DNA of 64,000 bases from an uncultured Oscillospiraceae bacterium (GTDB lineage: Bacteria > Bacillota > Clostridia > Oscillospirales > Oscillospiraceae), in NCBI GenBank assembly GCA_934565655.1, contig CAKTIE010000004.1, forward strand, positions 1 through 64,000. Reading direction: 5' to 3'. The notes under the pieces are model-generated. The model saw nothing but the letters and a program-made list of their open reading frames with translations. It was not told the DNA's origin and did no database searches. Shown here one piece after another: positions 8,285-16,256 of the stretch. Positions within the stretch are counted from its first letter, which is position 1; each line of letters starts with the position of its first letter. A program made the translations under genes and the position numbers.

Positions 8285-9481
8285 ATGAAAACATTGTATC
8301 TGGACTGCGCCATGGGTGCGGCAGGCGATATGCTGACGGCGGCGCTGCTGGAGCTGATGCCGGATAAGGCCGGGGCGCTGGCGGAGCTGAACGCCATCGG
8401 CATCCCCGGCGTGGTTTACGGCTATGAAACGGTGACCCGTTGCGGCATCCGGGGCACCCATATGTCGGTGAAGGTGAACGGCGTGGAGGAATCCGAGACC
8501 ATGCACGACCACGACCATGGAGCGCATCATCACCATACCGGTCTGCACGGCATCGGGCATATCGTGCGGGATCATCTGAATTTGCCGGAAAAGGTGAAGG
8601 AGGACGTGCTGGCGGTCTACGGCCTGCTGGCGGAGGCGGAGAGCCACGCCCACGGCGTACCGGTCACGGACATCCACTTTCACGAGGTGGGCACCATGGA
8701 CGCGCTGGCGGATGTTTCGGCGGTGTGTCTGCTGCTCCATAGGCTGGCCCCGGAACAGATCATCGCTTCGCCGGTCTGCACCGGCAGCGGACAGGTGCGG
8801 TGCGCCCACGGCATCCTGCCGGTGCCCACCCCTGCCACGGCGTACCTGCTGCAGGGCATCCCCGCTTACAGCGGCAGCATCCGGACAGAGTTGTGTACCC
8901 CCACCGGCGCGGCATTGTTGAAGTATTTTGCCGTCCGGTTTGAGAAAATGCCGGTCATGACCACCCGCGCCGTGGGTTACGGCATGGGGACGAAGGAATT
9001 CGAGGCCGCCAACTGCCTGCGGGCCTTCTGGGGCGAGACGGAGGCGGAAGATGGCGAGGTGGCGGAGCTGAGCTGCAATCTGGATGACATGACGGCGGAG
9101 TCCATTGCCTTTGCCATGGAGATGCTGCTGGAGGCCGGAGCGCTGGACGTATGGTGTACGCCTGTGACCATGAAGAAATCCCGGCCGGGAACGCTGCTGA
9201 ACGTCCTGTGCCGGGTGAGCGACCGGGAGAGGATGGCGGCGCTGCTGTTCCGCCACACCACCACCATCGGCGTACGGGAGCACCTTTGCCGCCGCTGGAC
9301 ACTGGAGCGGCGGGAGGAAACGGTGTCCACGCCCTACGGCCCGGTGCGCCGCAAGGTATCCACCGGCTATGGCGTGACGCGCAGCAAGTACGAGTATGAG
9401 GATCTGCAGCGCATCGCGCGGGAGCGGGATCTGCCGCTGGCGGAGGTAAGGGCGGCGGCCGAAAACAGCGAAAAGGCGTAA
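8285..9481 (+). CDS. larC: Nickel insertion protein LarC (nickel-pincer cofactor synthesis)
   Basis: 398 residues starting MKTLYLDCAMGAAGDM, the family signature. LarC inserts Ni into pyridinium-bisthiocarboxylate mononucleotide to make the cofactor of lactate racemase and its relatives. A His/Asp-rich segment (residues ~74-84, DHDHGAHHHH) is a likely metal loop. Further marks are DIHFHEVGTMDALADV and SCNLDDMTAES. In Lactobacillus plantarum the gene is split and needs a frameshift; here it is one continuous frame. GGGAGGG ribosome site; monocistronic between its own promoter and terminator. LarA, LarB and LarE are not in the window. Confidence 0.93.
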   Translation: MKTLYLDCAMGAAGDMLTAALLELMPDKAGALAELNAIGIPGVVYGYETVTRCGIRGTHMSVKVNGVEESETMHDHDHGAHHHHTGLHGIGHIVRDHLNLPEKVKEDVLAVYGLLAEAESHAHGVPVTDIHFHEVGTMDALADVSAVCLLLHRLAPEQIIASPVCTGSGQVRCAHGILPVPTPATAYLLQGIPAYSGSIRTELCTPTGAALLKYFAVRFEKMPVMTTRAVGYGMGTKEFEAANCLRAFWGETEAEDGEVAELSCNLDDMTAESIAFAMEMLLEAGALDVWCTPVTMKKSRPGTLLNVLCRVSDRERMAALLFRHTTTIGVREHLCRRWTLERREETVSTPYGPVRRKVSTGYGVTRSKYEYEDLQRIARERDLPLAEVRAAAENSEKA

Positions 9482-9491
9482 AAACGCATAC

Positions 9492-9522
9492 AAAAAAGAG
9501 ACGGCAGGGCCGTCTCTTTTTT
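9492..9522. terminator. Bidirectional terminator after larC
   Basis: AGAGACGGC/GCCGTCTCT stem with three-base loop, A-run before and T-run after. Shared with the convergent histidine kinase gene. Confidence 0.92.
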
Positions 9523-9532
9523 GTAATAGGCG

Positions 9533-10804
9533 TTATTTCAGCTCCGCGATGAATTCGATGGCGTCGCCGGAGAGAGCGGCACGGATGGCGCCGTGGTGGC
9601 CCTCAGCGATGCCACGGGCGATGGACAGCCCCACGCCGAAGCCGCCTGCGCCCCGGGAGGGGTCGGCCTGATAGAACCGGTCGAAAAGCTTTCCGGTGTC
9701 GATGCTGTCCGGCTCGGCGCAGCGGTTGCCGCAGCGCAGCACCACGCCCCGGCGGCTCTTTTCCAGCGACAGGGTGATGGGGGAGCCCGGTGCGGCGTAC
9801 TTCACCGCGTTGTCCAGCAGGATGGACACCAGCTGCCGCACGGCATATTCGTCGCCGGAATAGACCAGCTCCGGCTGGATGGCCAGCGTCAGCGGATGGC
9901 CCGCGGTCTGGGCCAGCTCCCGGAAGGATTCCGCCGTTTCCGTTACCGCGCCGCTGATGGGGAACGGCTCCATTTTCAGGGGGGAGTTCTCCTCGTCCAT
10001 GCGGCTGAGAGTCACCAGCGAGTTTACCAGCTCCGTCAGCTTTTCCGTCTGGGCCTGGGCCTTGTCGATCCACTTCTGTTGGCCCACCTCCATCTCCAGC
10101 ACCTTCAGGCTGGTGGCAATGACGGTGATGGGGGTTTTCAGCTCGTGGCTGGCGTCGGTGATGAACTGCTTCTGCTGCTGGGCGCTGCACACCACGGGGT
10201 CGATGGCCCGGCGGCTCAGCAGCACCACCAGCAGGAGCACCAGCAGCGTGCAGCCCGCGTCGGCGGCCAACGACCAGATCAGCACCGTGCGGATGGCGCG
10301 CAGCTGCTGATAGCTGTCCAGAAAGATGGCCATGTACTGGCCGTTCCCGTCGGCGGCCGCAAAGAAGCGGTAGCTGCCGCAGTAGCCGTAGCCCGTGCCT
10401 TTTTTCAGGGCGGCGGCCAGATACTGCGCCGTGTCATCCTCCGTCACGGAGGCGATCTTGCTGAGATCGGCGTCCGTCAGCGTGCCGTCCGCGTCATAGC
10501 GCAGCACGAAGTATCGGGTGGAGAAGGGGGTCTCCGGCGTGAAATGGCCGTCCCGTCCGTCGGGCTTTCCCTGAGGCGGTGTGGGCGGCGGTACGTCGTC
10601 GCCGGAGGGCTCCGGTATGGCGTCCATGCTGCCGGAGATGGGAATAGTGCCCTGATTTTCGTAGATCAGGGTCAGGGTGCTGCGCAGATCGGCGTCGGTG
10701 GAGATGTAGTTGGCCACGTTCAGGATCGCCGTCAGCAGCAGCATCACCGCCGCCACTGACAGCGTGGCGATGCGGATAAATCGATTGCGCAGGCGTTTGA
10801 TCAT
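9533..10804 (-). CDS. Sensor histidine kinase
   Basis: 423 residues: membrane helix at about 10-35, a ~130-residue extracytoplasmic domain with a proline-rich stretch (PEPSGDDVPPPTPP), a second membrane helix about 173-197, the HisKA H-box FITDASHELKTPITV with His220, N-box LVSILLDNAVKYA, and G-boxes near GAGGFGVGLSIARGI. It is coupled by ATGA overlap to the OmpR-type regulator. Genomic position suggests it senses something relevant to the VTC/DUF4956/carbohydrate-binding genes, possibly cell-envelope polymer state; the signal is unknown. Confidence 0.93.
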   Translation of the reverse strand: MIKRLRNRFIRIATLSVAAVMLLLTAILNVANYISTDADLRSTLTLIYENQGTIPISGSMDAIPEPSGDDVPPPTPPQGKPDGRDGHFTPETPFSTRYFVLRYDADGTLTDADLSKIASVTEDDTAQYLAAALKKGTGYGYCGSYRFFAAADGNGQYMAIFLDSYQQLRAIRTVLIWSLAADAGCTLLVLLLVVLLSRRAIDPVVCSAQQQKQFITDASHELKTPITVIATSLKVLEMEVGQQKWIDKAQAQTEKLTELVNSLVTLSRMDEENSPLKMEPFPISGAVTETAESFRELAQTAGHPLTLAIQPELVYSGDEYAVRQLVSILLDNAVKYAAPGSPITLSLEKSRRGVVLRCGNRCAEPDSIDTGKLFDRFYQADPSRGAGGFGVGLSIARGIAEGHHGAIRAALSGDAIEFIAELK

Positions 10805-11475
10805 GTCTCATCCTCCAGGGCGTAGCCCAGTCCCCGGTTGGCCCGCAGGGACAAGCGTGAGCCGATGGCCTTCAGCTTTTTCCGCAGGTTGGAGATGTTG
10901 ACCCACACCACATTGATCTCCGCCTCGTTGTCCCAGCCCCAGACGCGCTCCATGATCCGTTCGGCGGAAAATACCTGCCGGGGATTGCGGAGGAACAGCT
11001 CCATCACCTGAAACTCCCGCCCGCTGAGCCGCAGGGACTGTCCGCCGCAGGACAGCAGTCCCGTGGACGGATCCAGGGTCACGTCGCCGCAGGACAGCAC
11101 CGACGGCTGATAGGCCTCGCTGCGGCGCAGCATGGCCCGTACACGGCTCAGCAGCTCGTCGGGGTCGAAGGGCTTGGGCAGATAGTCGTCGGCCCCGGCG
11201 TTGAAGCCGGTGATGCGGTCGTCCTTCTGGCCCTTGGCCGTCAGCATCATGATGGGGGTCTTGCAGCCCTCGGAGCGCAGCCGCTCCAGCACCTGGATGC
11301 CGTTCATCTTGGGCATCATCACGTCCAGTATCACGCCGTCATACCCGCCGGAGGAGGCGTATTCATAGGCGTCGAAGCCGTTGTGGACGGCGTCCACGGA
11401 GAAGTGATTCTTTTCAAAAAAGACCGTCAGGGCCTCCGCCAGATCCAGCTCGTCCTCCGCGATCAGCAGCCGCAT
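10801..11475 (-). CDS. OmpR-family response regulator
   Basis: 224 residues. Receiver domain with acidic pair AEDEL, phosphoacceptor Asp51 (GVILDVMMPKMNG), Thr/Ala switch and Lys101 (YLPKPF); winged-helix DNA-binding domain about 130-220 ending with the RANRGLGYALE wing. ATG 11475 has GAGGTGA upstream. OmpR-type proteins bind tandem half-sites 11 bp apart, and such sites occur in the divergent promoter region at 13137-13188, so this is the obvious candidate regulator of that region. Confidence 0.94.
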   Translation of the reverse strand: MRLLIAEDELDLAEALTVFFEKNHFSVDAVHNGFDAYEYASSGGYDGVILDVMMPKMNGIQVLERLRSEGCKTPIMMLTAKGQKDDRITGFNAGADDYLPKPFDPDELLSRVRAMLRRSEAYQPSVLSCGDVTLDPSTGLLSCGGQSLRLSGREFQVMELFLRNPRQVFSAERIMERVWGWDNEAEINVVWVNISNLRKKLKAIGSRLSLRANRGLGYALEDET

Positions 11476-11501
11476 GGGTCATCACCTCGTGTCATTTGAT
11501 T

Positions 11502-11666
11502 CAAAGCCTCCCCTGTGTAAGGGGAGGTGTCACCCGGAGGGTGACGGAGGGGTTGTTTCCGGGTTCCCTGCAAGGTGACAATCCCTCAGTCAGTGCTTCG
11601 CACTGACAGCTCAGCTGTGCACACCCCAGTGTGAGCACTGGGGCGCCTTTACACAAGGGAGCCTTT
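11502..11666. repeat. MITE-like palindromic repeat element
   Basis: About 165 bp with terminal inverted repeats (AAAGCCTCCC...TGTGTAA at the left; its imperfect complement at 11645-11665, about 18 of 21 matching), a GTCACCC/GGGTGAC hairpin, and inner AGGGGTTGT/ACAATCCCTC arms. No coding capacity. Similar palindromic elements recur in genomes of this group, from memory. It lies between the regulator's promoter (11697-11725) and its ribosome site, so it is transcribed as part of the leader. A second hairpin (CCCCAGTG/CACTGGGG) interrupts the right half. Confidence 0.8.
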
Positions 11667-11696
11667 TATACAGTGCAATACCGAAAACTTTCTCTC

Positions 11697-11725
11697 AGTA
11701 TAGTAAGTTCTTTTGCAAAAATCAA
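11697..11725 (-). promoter_or_regulatory. Promoter of the two-component system
   Basis: On the minus strand TTGATT (11725-11720), 17-bp spacer, TATACT (11702-11697), immediately after the DUF4956 stop. The transcript would run through the MITE-like element before reaching the response regulator. Confidence 0.65.
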
Positions 11726-11728
11726 CCG

Positions 11729-12391
11729 TTACAGTGCGTCCTTCACCATTTCCCGGCCGCAGACGATGTTCAGGTTGCCGTTGCGGCAGCGCAGCGCGTC
11801 CAGAAACGCCTTGGGAACGCCTTCCGACCGCAGGGTGACGCGGTACTCCAGCTCATACAGCGTACCCATGTTGGAGGTTTTCACCTTCACCAGTGTGTGG
11901 GCCTTGGTGTACTGGTCAAACAGATCGTCAAACAGGCCCTCATAGTCCAGATTCTCCGGAATGGTGATCCTCAATATCCGCTCGCCGCTGTCACGCTGGC
12001 CGAAGTGCAGCGCCGTCAGCGCCAGCAGCGCGGCGGACACGATCACAAAGGTCAGCGCCGCCAGTCCCACATAGCCCATGCCGGTGGCAAGGCCGATGGC
12101 CATGCCCAGAAACAGCACGCCGATCTCGCGGGCCGTGCCGGGGGCTGAGCGGAAGCGCACCAGACTGAAGGCACCGGCCACCGCCACGCCGGCGCCGATG
12201 TTGCCGTTGACCAGCATAATGACCACCTGTACCCCCACCGGCAGGATGGCCAGCGTGACGGCAAAGCTCTGGGTGGCATGCGCCCGGAACCGGGACACCA
12301 GCGCAAGGCCGATGCCCAGCACCAGCGACACGGCGGTGCAGATGAGAAATGCGGAAAGCGTCAGCTCCGTTCCAATGATCGAGTTAAGCAC
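11729..12391 (-). CDS. DUF4956 membrane protein
   Basis: 220 residues. The first ~130 residues hold about four membrane helices with the family phrase GAFSLVRFRSAPGTAREIGVLF; the remainder is a soluble ferredoxin-like-length domain. GTG 12391 has AAGGAGG nine bases upstream. It overlaps the stop of the VTC gene by 8 nt. DUF4956 and VTC-type genes are repeatedly adjacent in Firmicutes and Actinobacteria, implying a shared membrane-linked process, perhaps polyphosphate or surface polymer handling, but no function is established. Confidence 0.9.
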   Translation of the reverse strand: MLNSIIGTELTLSAFLICTAVSLVLGIGLALVSRFRAHATQSFAVTLAILPVGVQVVIMLVNGNIGAGVAVAGAFSLVRFRSAPGTAREIGVLFLGMAIGLATGMGYVGLAALTFVIVSAALLALTALHFGQRDSGERILRITIPENLDYEGLFDDLFDQYTKAHTLVKVKTSNMGTLYELEYRVTLRSEGVPKAFLDALRCRNGNLNIVCGREMVKDAL

Positions 12392-13097
12392 AGATACGTC
12401 CCTCCTTGGGTAAGATGTGATGTTGGTAGCAATAGCCGTATTTGGAAAAGGAGGTGGGGAACACCTCCGCGCGGGACAGCAGCTGGCTGAGCCACAGGGG
12501 ACACACCCCCGGCAGCTTGATCTCCATCAGGATCATGCCGGGGCCGGTGATAGGCGCGCCGTAGTCGCCCAGCCGCAGGTCAAGGGCGGTGTCCCGCCAC
12601 CGCAGGTTGGTGTCGAAAGTGATGCGCAGCTCCGGATCGTCGATCCCGGCGAAGGCCAGCCGGTCATAGGCGATGAACACCCTGGGCCTTGCGCCGTAGA
12701 GCTGCTGGAACCACAGGATCTCCTGTCCGATCTGGCCGTGGACGTTGGGGACAGATCCGGCCAGGAAGGGAGCGGCCTCGCGGGCCTCGGTGGTGATGCG
12801 GCGCTTATATACCACGCCGTCATACTTCTTTTTCAGCTCCACGAACACACGGCCATCCTCCTCCGGCACGCCGTAGCTGCGGACACGGAGCTTCTCCTTA
12901 TAGACCGGCTTCTCCAGCGAGGCCCGGATCAGCCGCCAGTCGTCGGTATCGTAATAAATGCTGCAGATGGTGTACGCGCCGTAGGCATCCTTTTTCATAT
13001 AGGGCCGCATGCCCTCCAGTACCAGACGCTGCTGCTCCGCCGTCAGGCGGTACTTCTTTTCATAGCGTTCAAAGCAGTTTTTGATCTGTGCTGCCAT
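12384..13097 (-). CDS. VTC-domain protein (polyphosphate polymerase-like)
   Basis: 237 residues of the CYTH-like tunnel-fold VTC family: RYEKKYRLT at the N-terminus, SIYYDTDDW, basic strands KEKLRVRSYG and VFVELKKKYDGVVYKRR, late ILMEIKLPG and the C-terminal FSKYGYCYQ. In yeast Vtc4 these basic and acidic tunnel residues polymerise phosphate from ATP. ATG 13097 was preferred over the upstream GTG because that GTG lies inside the AAAGGAGGTG ribosome site. First gene of the operon with DUF4956. Bacterial substrate not proven. Confidence 0.88.
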   Translation of the reverse strand: MAAQIKNCFERYEKKYRLTAEQQRLVLEGMRPYMKKDAYGAYTICSIYYDTDDWRLIRASLEKPVYKEKLRVRSYGVPEEDGRVFVELKKKYDGVVYKRRITTEAREAAPFLAGSVPNVHGQIGQEILWFQQLYGARPRVFIAYDRLAFAGIDDPELRITFDTNLRWRDTALDLRLGDYGAPITGPGMILMEIKLPGVCPLWLSQLLSRAEVFPTSFSKYGYCYQHHILPKEGRICA

Positions 13098-13121
13098 GTG
13101 GAGCACCTCCTTTATGACCCT

Positions 13122-13203
13122 ATCATACCTGCGCCGCCTAAAACCAACTTAAAGAAAATCCGGATTTTTTCTTTAGGTTTCTTTTAGGCTGTTGGGCTAT
13201 GAT
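13122..13203. promoter_or_regulatory. Mirror-image divergent promoters with 11-bp-spaced direct repeats
   Basis: Plus strand: TTTAGG at 13172-13177 and 13183-13188 (11-bp period), then 9 nt, then TATGAT (13198-13203). Minus strand: TTTAAG (13153-13148) and TTTAGG (13142-13137), again 11 bp apart, then 9 nt, then TATGAT (13127-13122). Neither side has a good -35; the repeats occupy its place. This is the geometry of promoters activated by OmpR-type regulators. The two sides presumably fire together. Confidence 0.75.
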
Positions 13204-13247
13204 AGGGCCACAACAGAAACCAAACCATGACGAAGGAGGTCATTTCC

Positions 13248-14765
13248 ATGAAAAAGCTTGTATCCATCCTCTGCGCGGCGGCGCTGGCCCTGTCACTGGC
13301 GGGGTGCGGCGCACAGGCGGCCGACACCAATACAAATACCAATACCACCGCTCCGGTGGTCAGCACGGTCTATTCCTTAGAGGACGCCACCGTTTTTACC
13401 TTTACCGACAGCGGCATCACCGCACAGGACGGCAGCGATACCGGCTATGAGATCGACGGCACGGCCCTGACCATCGACAGCGCAGGCACCTATGCCGTGA
13501 CCGGTACCTGCGCCGACGGCTCCATCACCGTCAAGAAGGGGACTACCGGCGTGACGCTGGTGCTGAACGGCCTGTCCCTCACCAGCACCGGCACCGCGCC
13601 CATCACCTGCAATAAGTCCACGGAGGTCACCATCATCGCGGCGGAGGGCTCCGTCAACAGCCTGACGGACAGCGCCGGGAACAACGACGATGAATACCCC
13701 GACAACGAAGCGGCGGAAAATGCCGTCATCAAGTGCAAGGACGGCTCTCAGGTGACACTGGGCGGCACCGGCAGCCTGACCATCACCGCCAACGGCAAGA
13801 ACGGCATCAAGTCCGGCGCGTCCACGGCCGAGGAGGGGGAGGCCTCCCTGACCATCCGCGAGCTGACGCTGACCATCAACGCTCCGGTCAACGACGCCGT
13901 CAACGCCGAGCAGACCCTGAACGTGGAGAGCGGCACGCTGACCATCTCCGCCGCTGACGACGCCCTCCACAGCGACCTCATCCTGAACATCGGCGCGGAG
14001 GGCACGGAAGGCCCCGCCATCAACATCACCCAGTGCTATGAGGGCATCGAGGGCGCGGCGCTGAACATCTATTCCGGCGATATCAGCATTACTTCCTCTG
14101 ACGACTGTCTCAACGCCGCCAACTCTGACCTGAGCGGCTATGACTTCACCATGAATATCTCCGGCGGCACCATCGTGGCCTACTCCTCCAGCGGCGACGG
14201 CTTCGACTCCAACGGAGACCTAACCATCTCCGGCGGCAGCGTTACCGTCTGGACGGCCAACGCGGCGGACAACCAGCCGCTGGACGCCGACGGGACCATC
14301 ACCGTTTCCGGCGGCACGGTGCTGGCGGCGGGCGGCAGCAGCGGCATGGGCATGAACCTGACGGCCACCCAGCCCTGCGTCACCTTCGGCTCCTCCGGCG
14401 GCATGGGCGGCGGCCCCAACGGCAGCAGCACCATCGCCAGGGACAGCGCCCTGACCATCATCGGCAGCGACGGCAATACCGTTTACAGCGGCAGCGCGGT
14501 ATGCAGCGCCAGCTTCCTGTTCTTCTCCTCTCCTGACCTGACCGGCGAGGGCGGCTATACCCTCACCGCAGGTACGGCTGCCCTCACCGCTGAGGCCCAG
14601 AGCGGCACCATCTCCTCTGGCTTTGGCGGCATGGGCGGCGGCCCCAATGGCGGCATGGGCAATTTCCAGCCCGGTGATTTCCAGCCCGGCGACGGCCAGC
14701 AGCCCCCGGAAATGCCCTCCGGCGGCGGGCGGCCTGACGGCAAGGCGCCGGATATGACAGCATAA
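13248..14765 (+). CDS. Carbohydrate-binding lipoprotein (Cthe_2159-like)
   Basis: 505 residues. Lipoprotein signal with lipobox LAGC (Cys about 22), Asn/Thr linker, then a right-handed beta-helix-like repetitive region rich in GTLTIS/GGTI/NGDLTISGGSVTV turns with many Asp/Asn, typical of the calcium-dependent polysaccharide-binding Cthe_2159 family. The C-terminus is Gly/Pro/Met-rich (GFGGMGGGPNGGMGN) and disordered. ATG 13248 has GAAGGAGGT upstream. It is divergent from VTC/DUF4956 and apparently co-regulated with them, a grouping often seen in Clostridia. Binding target not known here. Confidence 0.85.
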   Translation: MKKLVSILCAAALALSLAGCGAQAADTNTNTNTTAPVVSTVYSLEDATVFTFTDSGITAQDGSDTGYEIDGTALTIDSAGTYAVTGTCADGSITVKKGTTGVTLVLNGLSLTSTGTAPITCNKSTEVTIIAAEGSVNSLTDSAGNNDDEYPDNEAAENAVIKCKDGSQVTLGGTGSLTITANGKNGIKSGASTAEEGEASLTIRELTLTINAPVNDAVNAEQTLNVESGTLTISAADDALHSDLILNIGAEGTEGPAINITQCYEGIEGAALNIYSGDISITSSDDCLNAANSDLSGYDFTMNISGGTIVAYSSSGDGFDSNGDLTISGGSVTVWTANAADNQPLDADGTITVSGGTVLAAGGSSGMGMNLTATQPCVTFGSSGGMGGGPNGSSTIARDSALTIIGSDGNTVYSGSAVCSASFLFFSSPDLTGEGGYTLTAGTAALTAEAQSGTISSGFGGMGGGPNGGMGNFQPGDFQPGDGQQPPEMPSGGGRPDGKAPDMTA

Positions 14766-14767
14766 CA

Positions 14768-14809
14768 AAAAAGAGGGATCGGAAGCTTTGCTTCCGATCC
14801 CTCTTTTTA
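14768..14809. terminator. Bidirectional terminator
   Basis: AGAGGGATCGGAAG stem with five-base loop and complementary arm, flanked by A-run and T-run. Confidence 0.92.
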
Positions 14810-14830
14810 TCAGCCTGGGGTTGACCCGCC

Positions 14831-15127
14831 TCAGCAGGCGGCCTTTTCATCAAAGGACATCCACTCAAGCAGATAGTCCTTCATGTCGTTCATCAGTGCC
14901 AGATACTTGGGATGCTGGAGATAATCATCCAGATATTCCGGCCCATCCAGCTGTACGATGATCATGATATCTGCGCTGGAACCCCTTGTGGTCTCACAGC
15001 GGTGCACTTCCGCGTTGTGAAGGAAGGGAAGCTCCATCTCCAGCTCGGCATAGACCTTGCGGCAGCGGAAATAGATGCTGGTGACATCCGCGCCGGCTTT
15101 CAGCTTAACAAGTTTATAATGTACCAT
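14831..15127 (-). CDS. Dabb (stress-responsive A/B barrel) protein
   Basis: 98 residues starting MVHYKLVKLKAGADV and ending in a helix with HPKYLALMNDMKDYL, the pattern of the dimeric alpha/beta-barrel Dabb family. The family is small, cytoplasmic and mostly uncharacterised. ATG 15127 has AAGGAGG upstream. Monocistronic and convergent with the carbohydrate-binding gene. A TTGACA element lies about 55 bp upstream on the minus strand, but no convincing -10 at the right distance. Confidence 0.8.
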   Translation of the reverse strand: MVHYKLVKLKAGADVTSIYFRCRKVYAELEMELPFLHNAEVHRCETTRGSSADIMIIVQLDGPEYLDDYLQHPKYLALMNDMKDYLLEWMSFDEKAAC

Positions 15128-15422
15128 TTTCGGAACCTCCTTTTAAATTTATGGAATACGTTACCGCAAACGGTGCTGGTTGTCAAGCAGTTTTTTCGTT
15201 GTTTTGACTATAACAAGATGCGTAATTTTGTGCAAAAGTTGCAAAAAGCAATGCGACGGGCGATTTAGCTCATAAAAGCATGAAAGAAATATGTGATTTT
15301 TTAAACAAAAAATTTTTCAATGAATGACTTGGTATCAGGCGCTTATCCGCCGCGGCGGGGTTGTATTCAGGCGGCGGATTTGGTACAATACCACTTAAAT
15401 TACAAGAAAACGAGGCAATGCT
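15128..15422. other. AT-rich intergenic region with promoter and possible operator
   Basis: 295 bp without a gene. At its right end TTGTAT (15361-15366), 17 bp, TACAAT (15384-15389) forms a promoter for the ABC ATPase gene. A perfect 9-bp inverted repeat, ATCCGCCGC (15345-15353) with GCGGCGGAT (15371-15379), straddles the -35 and could be an operator. I see nothing else in the left part. Confidence 0.55.
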
Positions 15423-16190
15423 ATGGATGCGGTAACGCTCAGACATGTGGATAAATCCTATACATCATACAGCACCGAGGTGGTCATCACCGGCCAGGCG
15501 CGGGAGAGCCGCACGCGGCAGGTCCTGAGGGATCTGTCCGTCACATTCCCGGCCGGACAGCTGACGGTGATCGTGGGCCGCAGCGGCTGCGGCAAGAGCA
15601 CGCTTTTGAAGCTGCTGGCGGGGAAGGAACAGCCGGACGCCGGAGAGGTGCTGATCCCGGAGGGGTGGCACAGCGCCATGCTCAGTCCGGATCCCTATGT
15701 GATCACATGGACGAACGTGCAGCGCAATGTGGCCATGGCCTGCGGCGTGGGCAAGACGCCGGAGGAGCGGTATGAGAAGGCGTCGGAATTCGTGAAGCTG
15801 GTGGGCCTGGAGGACTATGCCGACCTGACGCCGGTGGAGCTGTCCACCGGAATGAAGCAGCGGCTGGGCCTTGCCAGAGTGCTGGCGGGACAGGCGGAGC
15901 TGCTGCTGATGGACGAGCCCTTTGCGTCCCTGGATTTTCTGACCCGCGAGGAGCTGCAGCGCCAGCTGCTGGCCATCCAGCAGAAGCTGCCCCGTACCAT
16001 CGTGCTGGTGACGCACCAGCTGGAGGAGGCACTGGTGCTGGGACAGAGGATCATCGTCATGCATCCGGACAGTACGCTGCGGGAGTTTGACCTGACCGGC
16101 CTGCCCTATCCCAGAGATATGGGATCGCCCCGGATGCAGCAGCTGAAGCGGGAGATCACCGAGGCGTGCCGGCAGCCGTCGGCGCGGTAA
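15423..16190 (+). CDS. ABC transporter ATP-binding protein, SsuB/TauB-like
   Basis: 255 residues: Walker A GRSGCGKS (52-59), signature LSTGMKQR (140-147), Walker B LLMDEP (161-166), D-loop SLD, H-loop VTHQ. The short linker region and the ITWTNVQRNVAM motif around the Q-loop resemble nitrate/sulfonate/taurine-type importers. There is no permease or binding-protein gene next to it, so it either serves a remote permease or is an orphan. It ends 66 nt before the LuxR-type gene, which has its own promoter. Confidence 0.82.
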   Translation: MDAVTLRHVDKSYTSYSTEVVITGQARESRTRQVLRDLSVTFPAGQLTVIVGRSGCGKSTLLKLLAGKEQPDAGEVLIPEGWHSAMLSPDPYVITWTNVQRNVAMACGVGKTPEERYEKASEFVKLVGLEDYADLTPVELSTGMKQRLGLARVLAGQAELLLMDEPFASLDFLTREELQRQLLAIQQKLPRTIVLVTHQLEEALVLGQRIIVMHPDSTLREFDLTGLPYPRDMGSPRMQQLKREITEACRQPSAR

Positions 16191-16193
16191 GGC

Positions 16194-16222
16194 TTGTCAA
16201 AGAGACGGCCATTCGATATAAT
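16194..16222 (+). promoter_or_regulatory. Sigma-A promoter of the LuxR-type regulator
   Basis: TTGTCA (16194-16199), 17-bp spacer, TATAAT (16217-16222), 34 bp before the start codon. Confidence 0.8.
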
Positions 16223-16256
16223 GTAAGGCAAAGAGTACGGAGCGGGAGAGGGCGTC

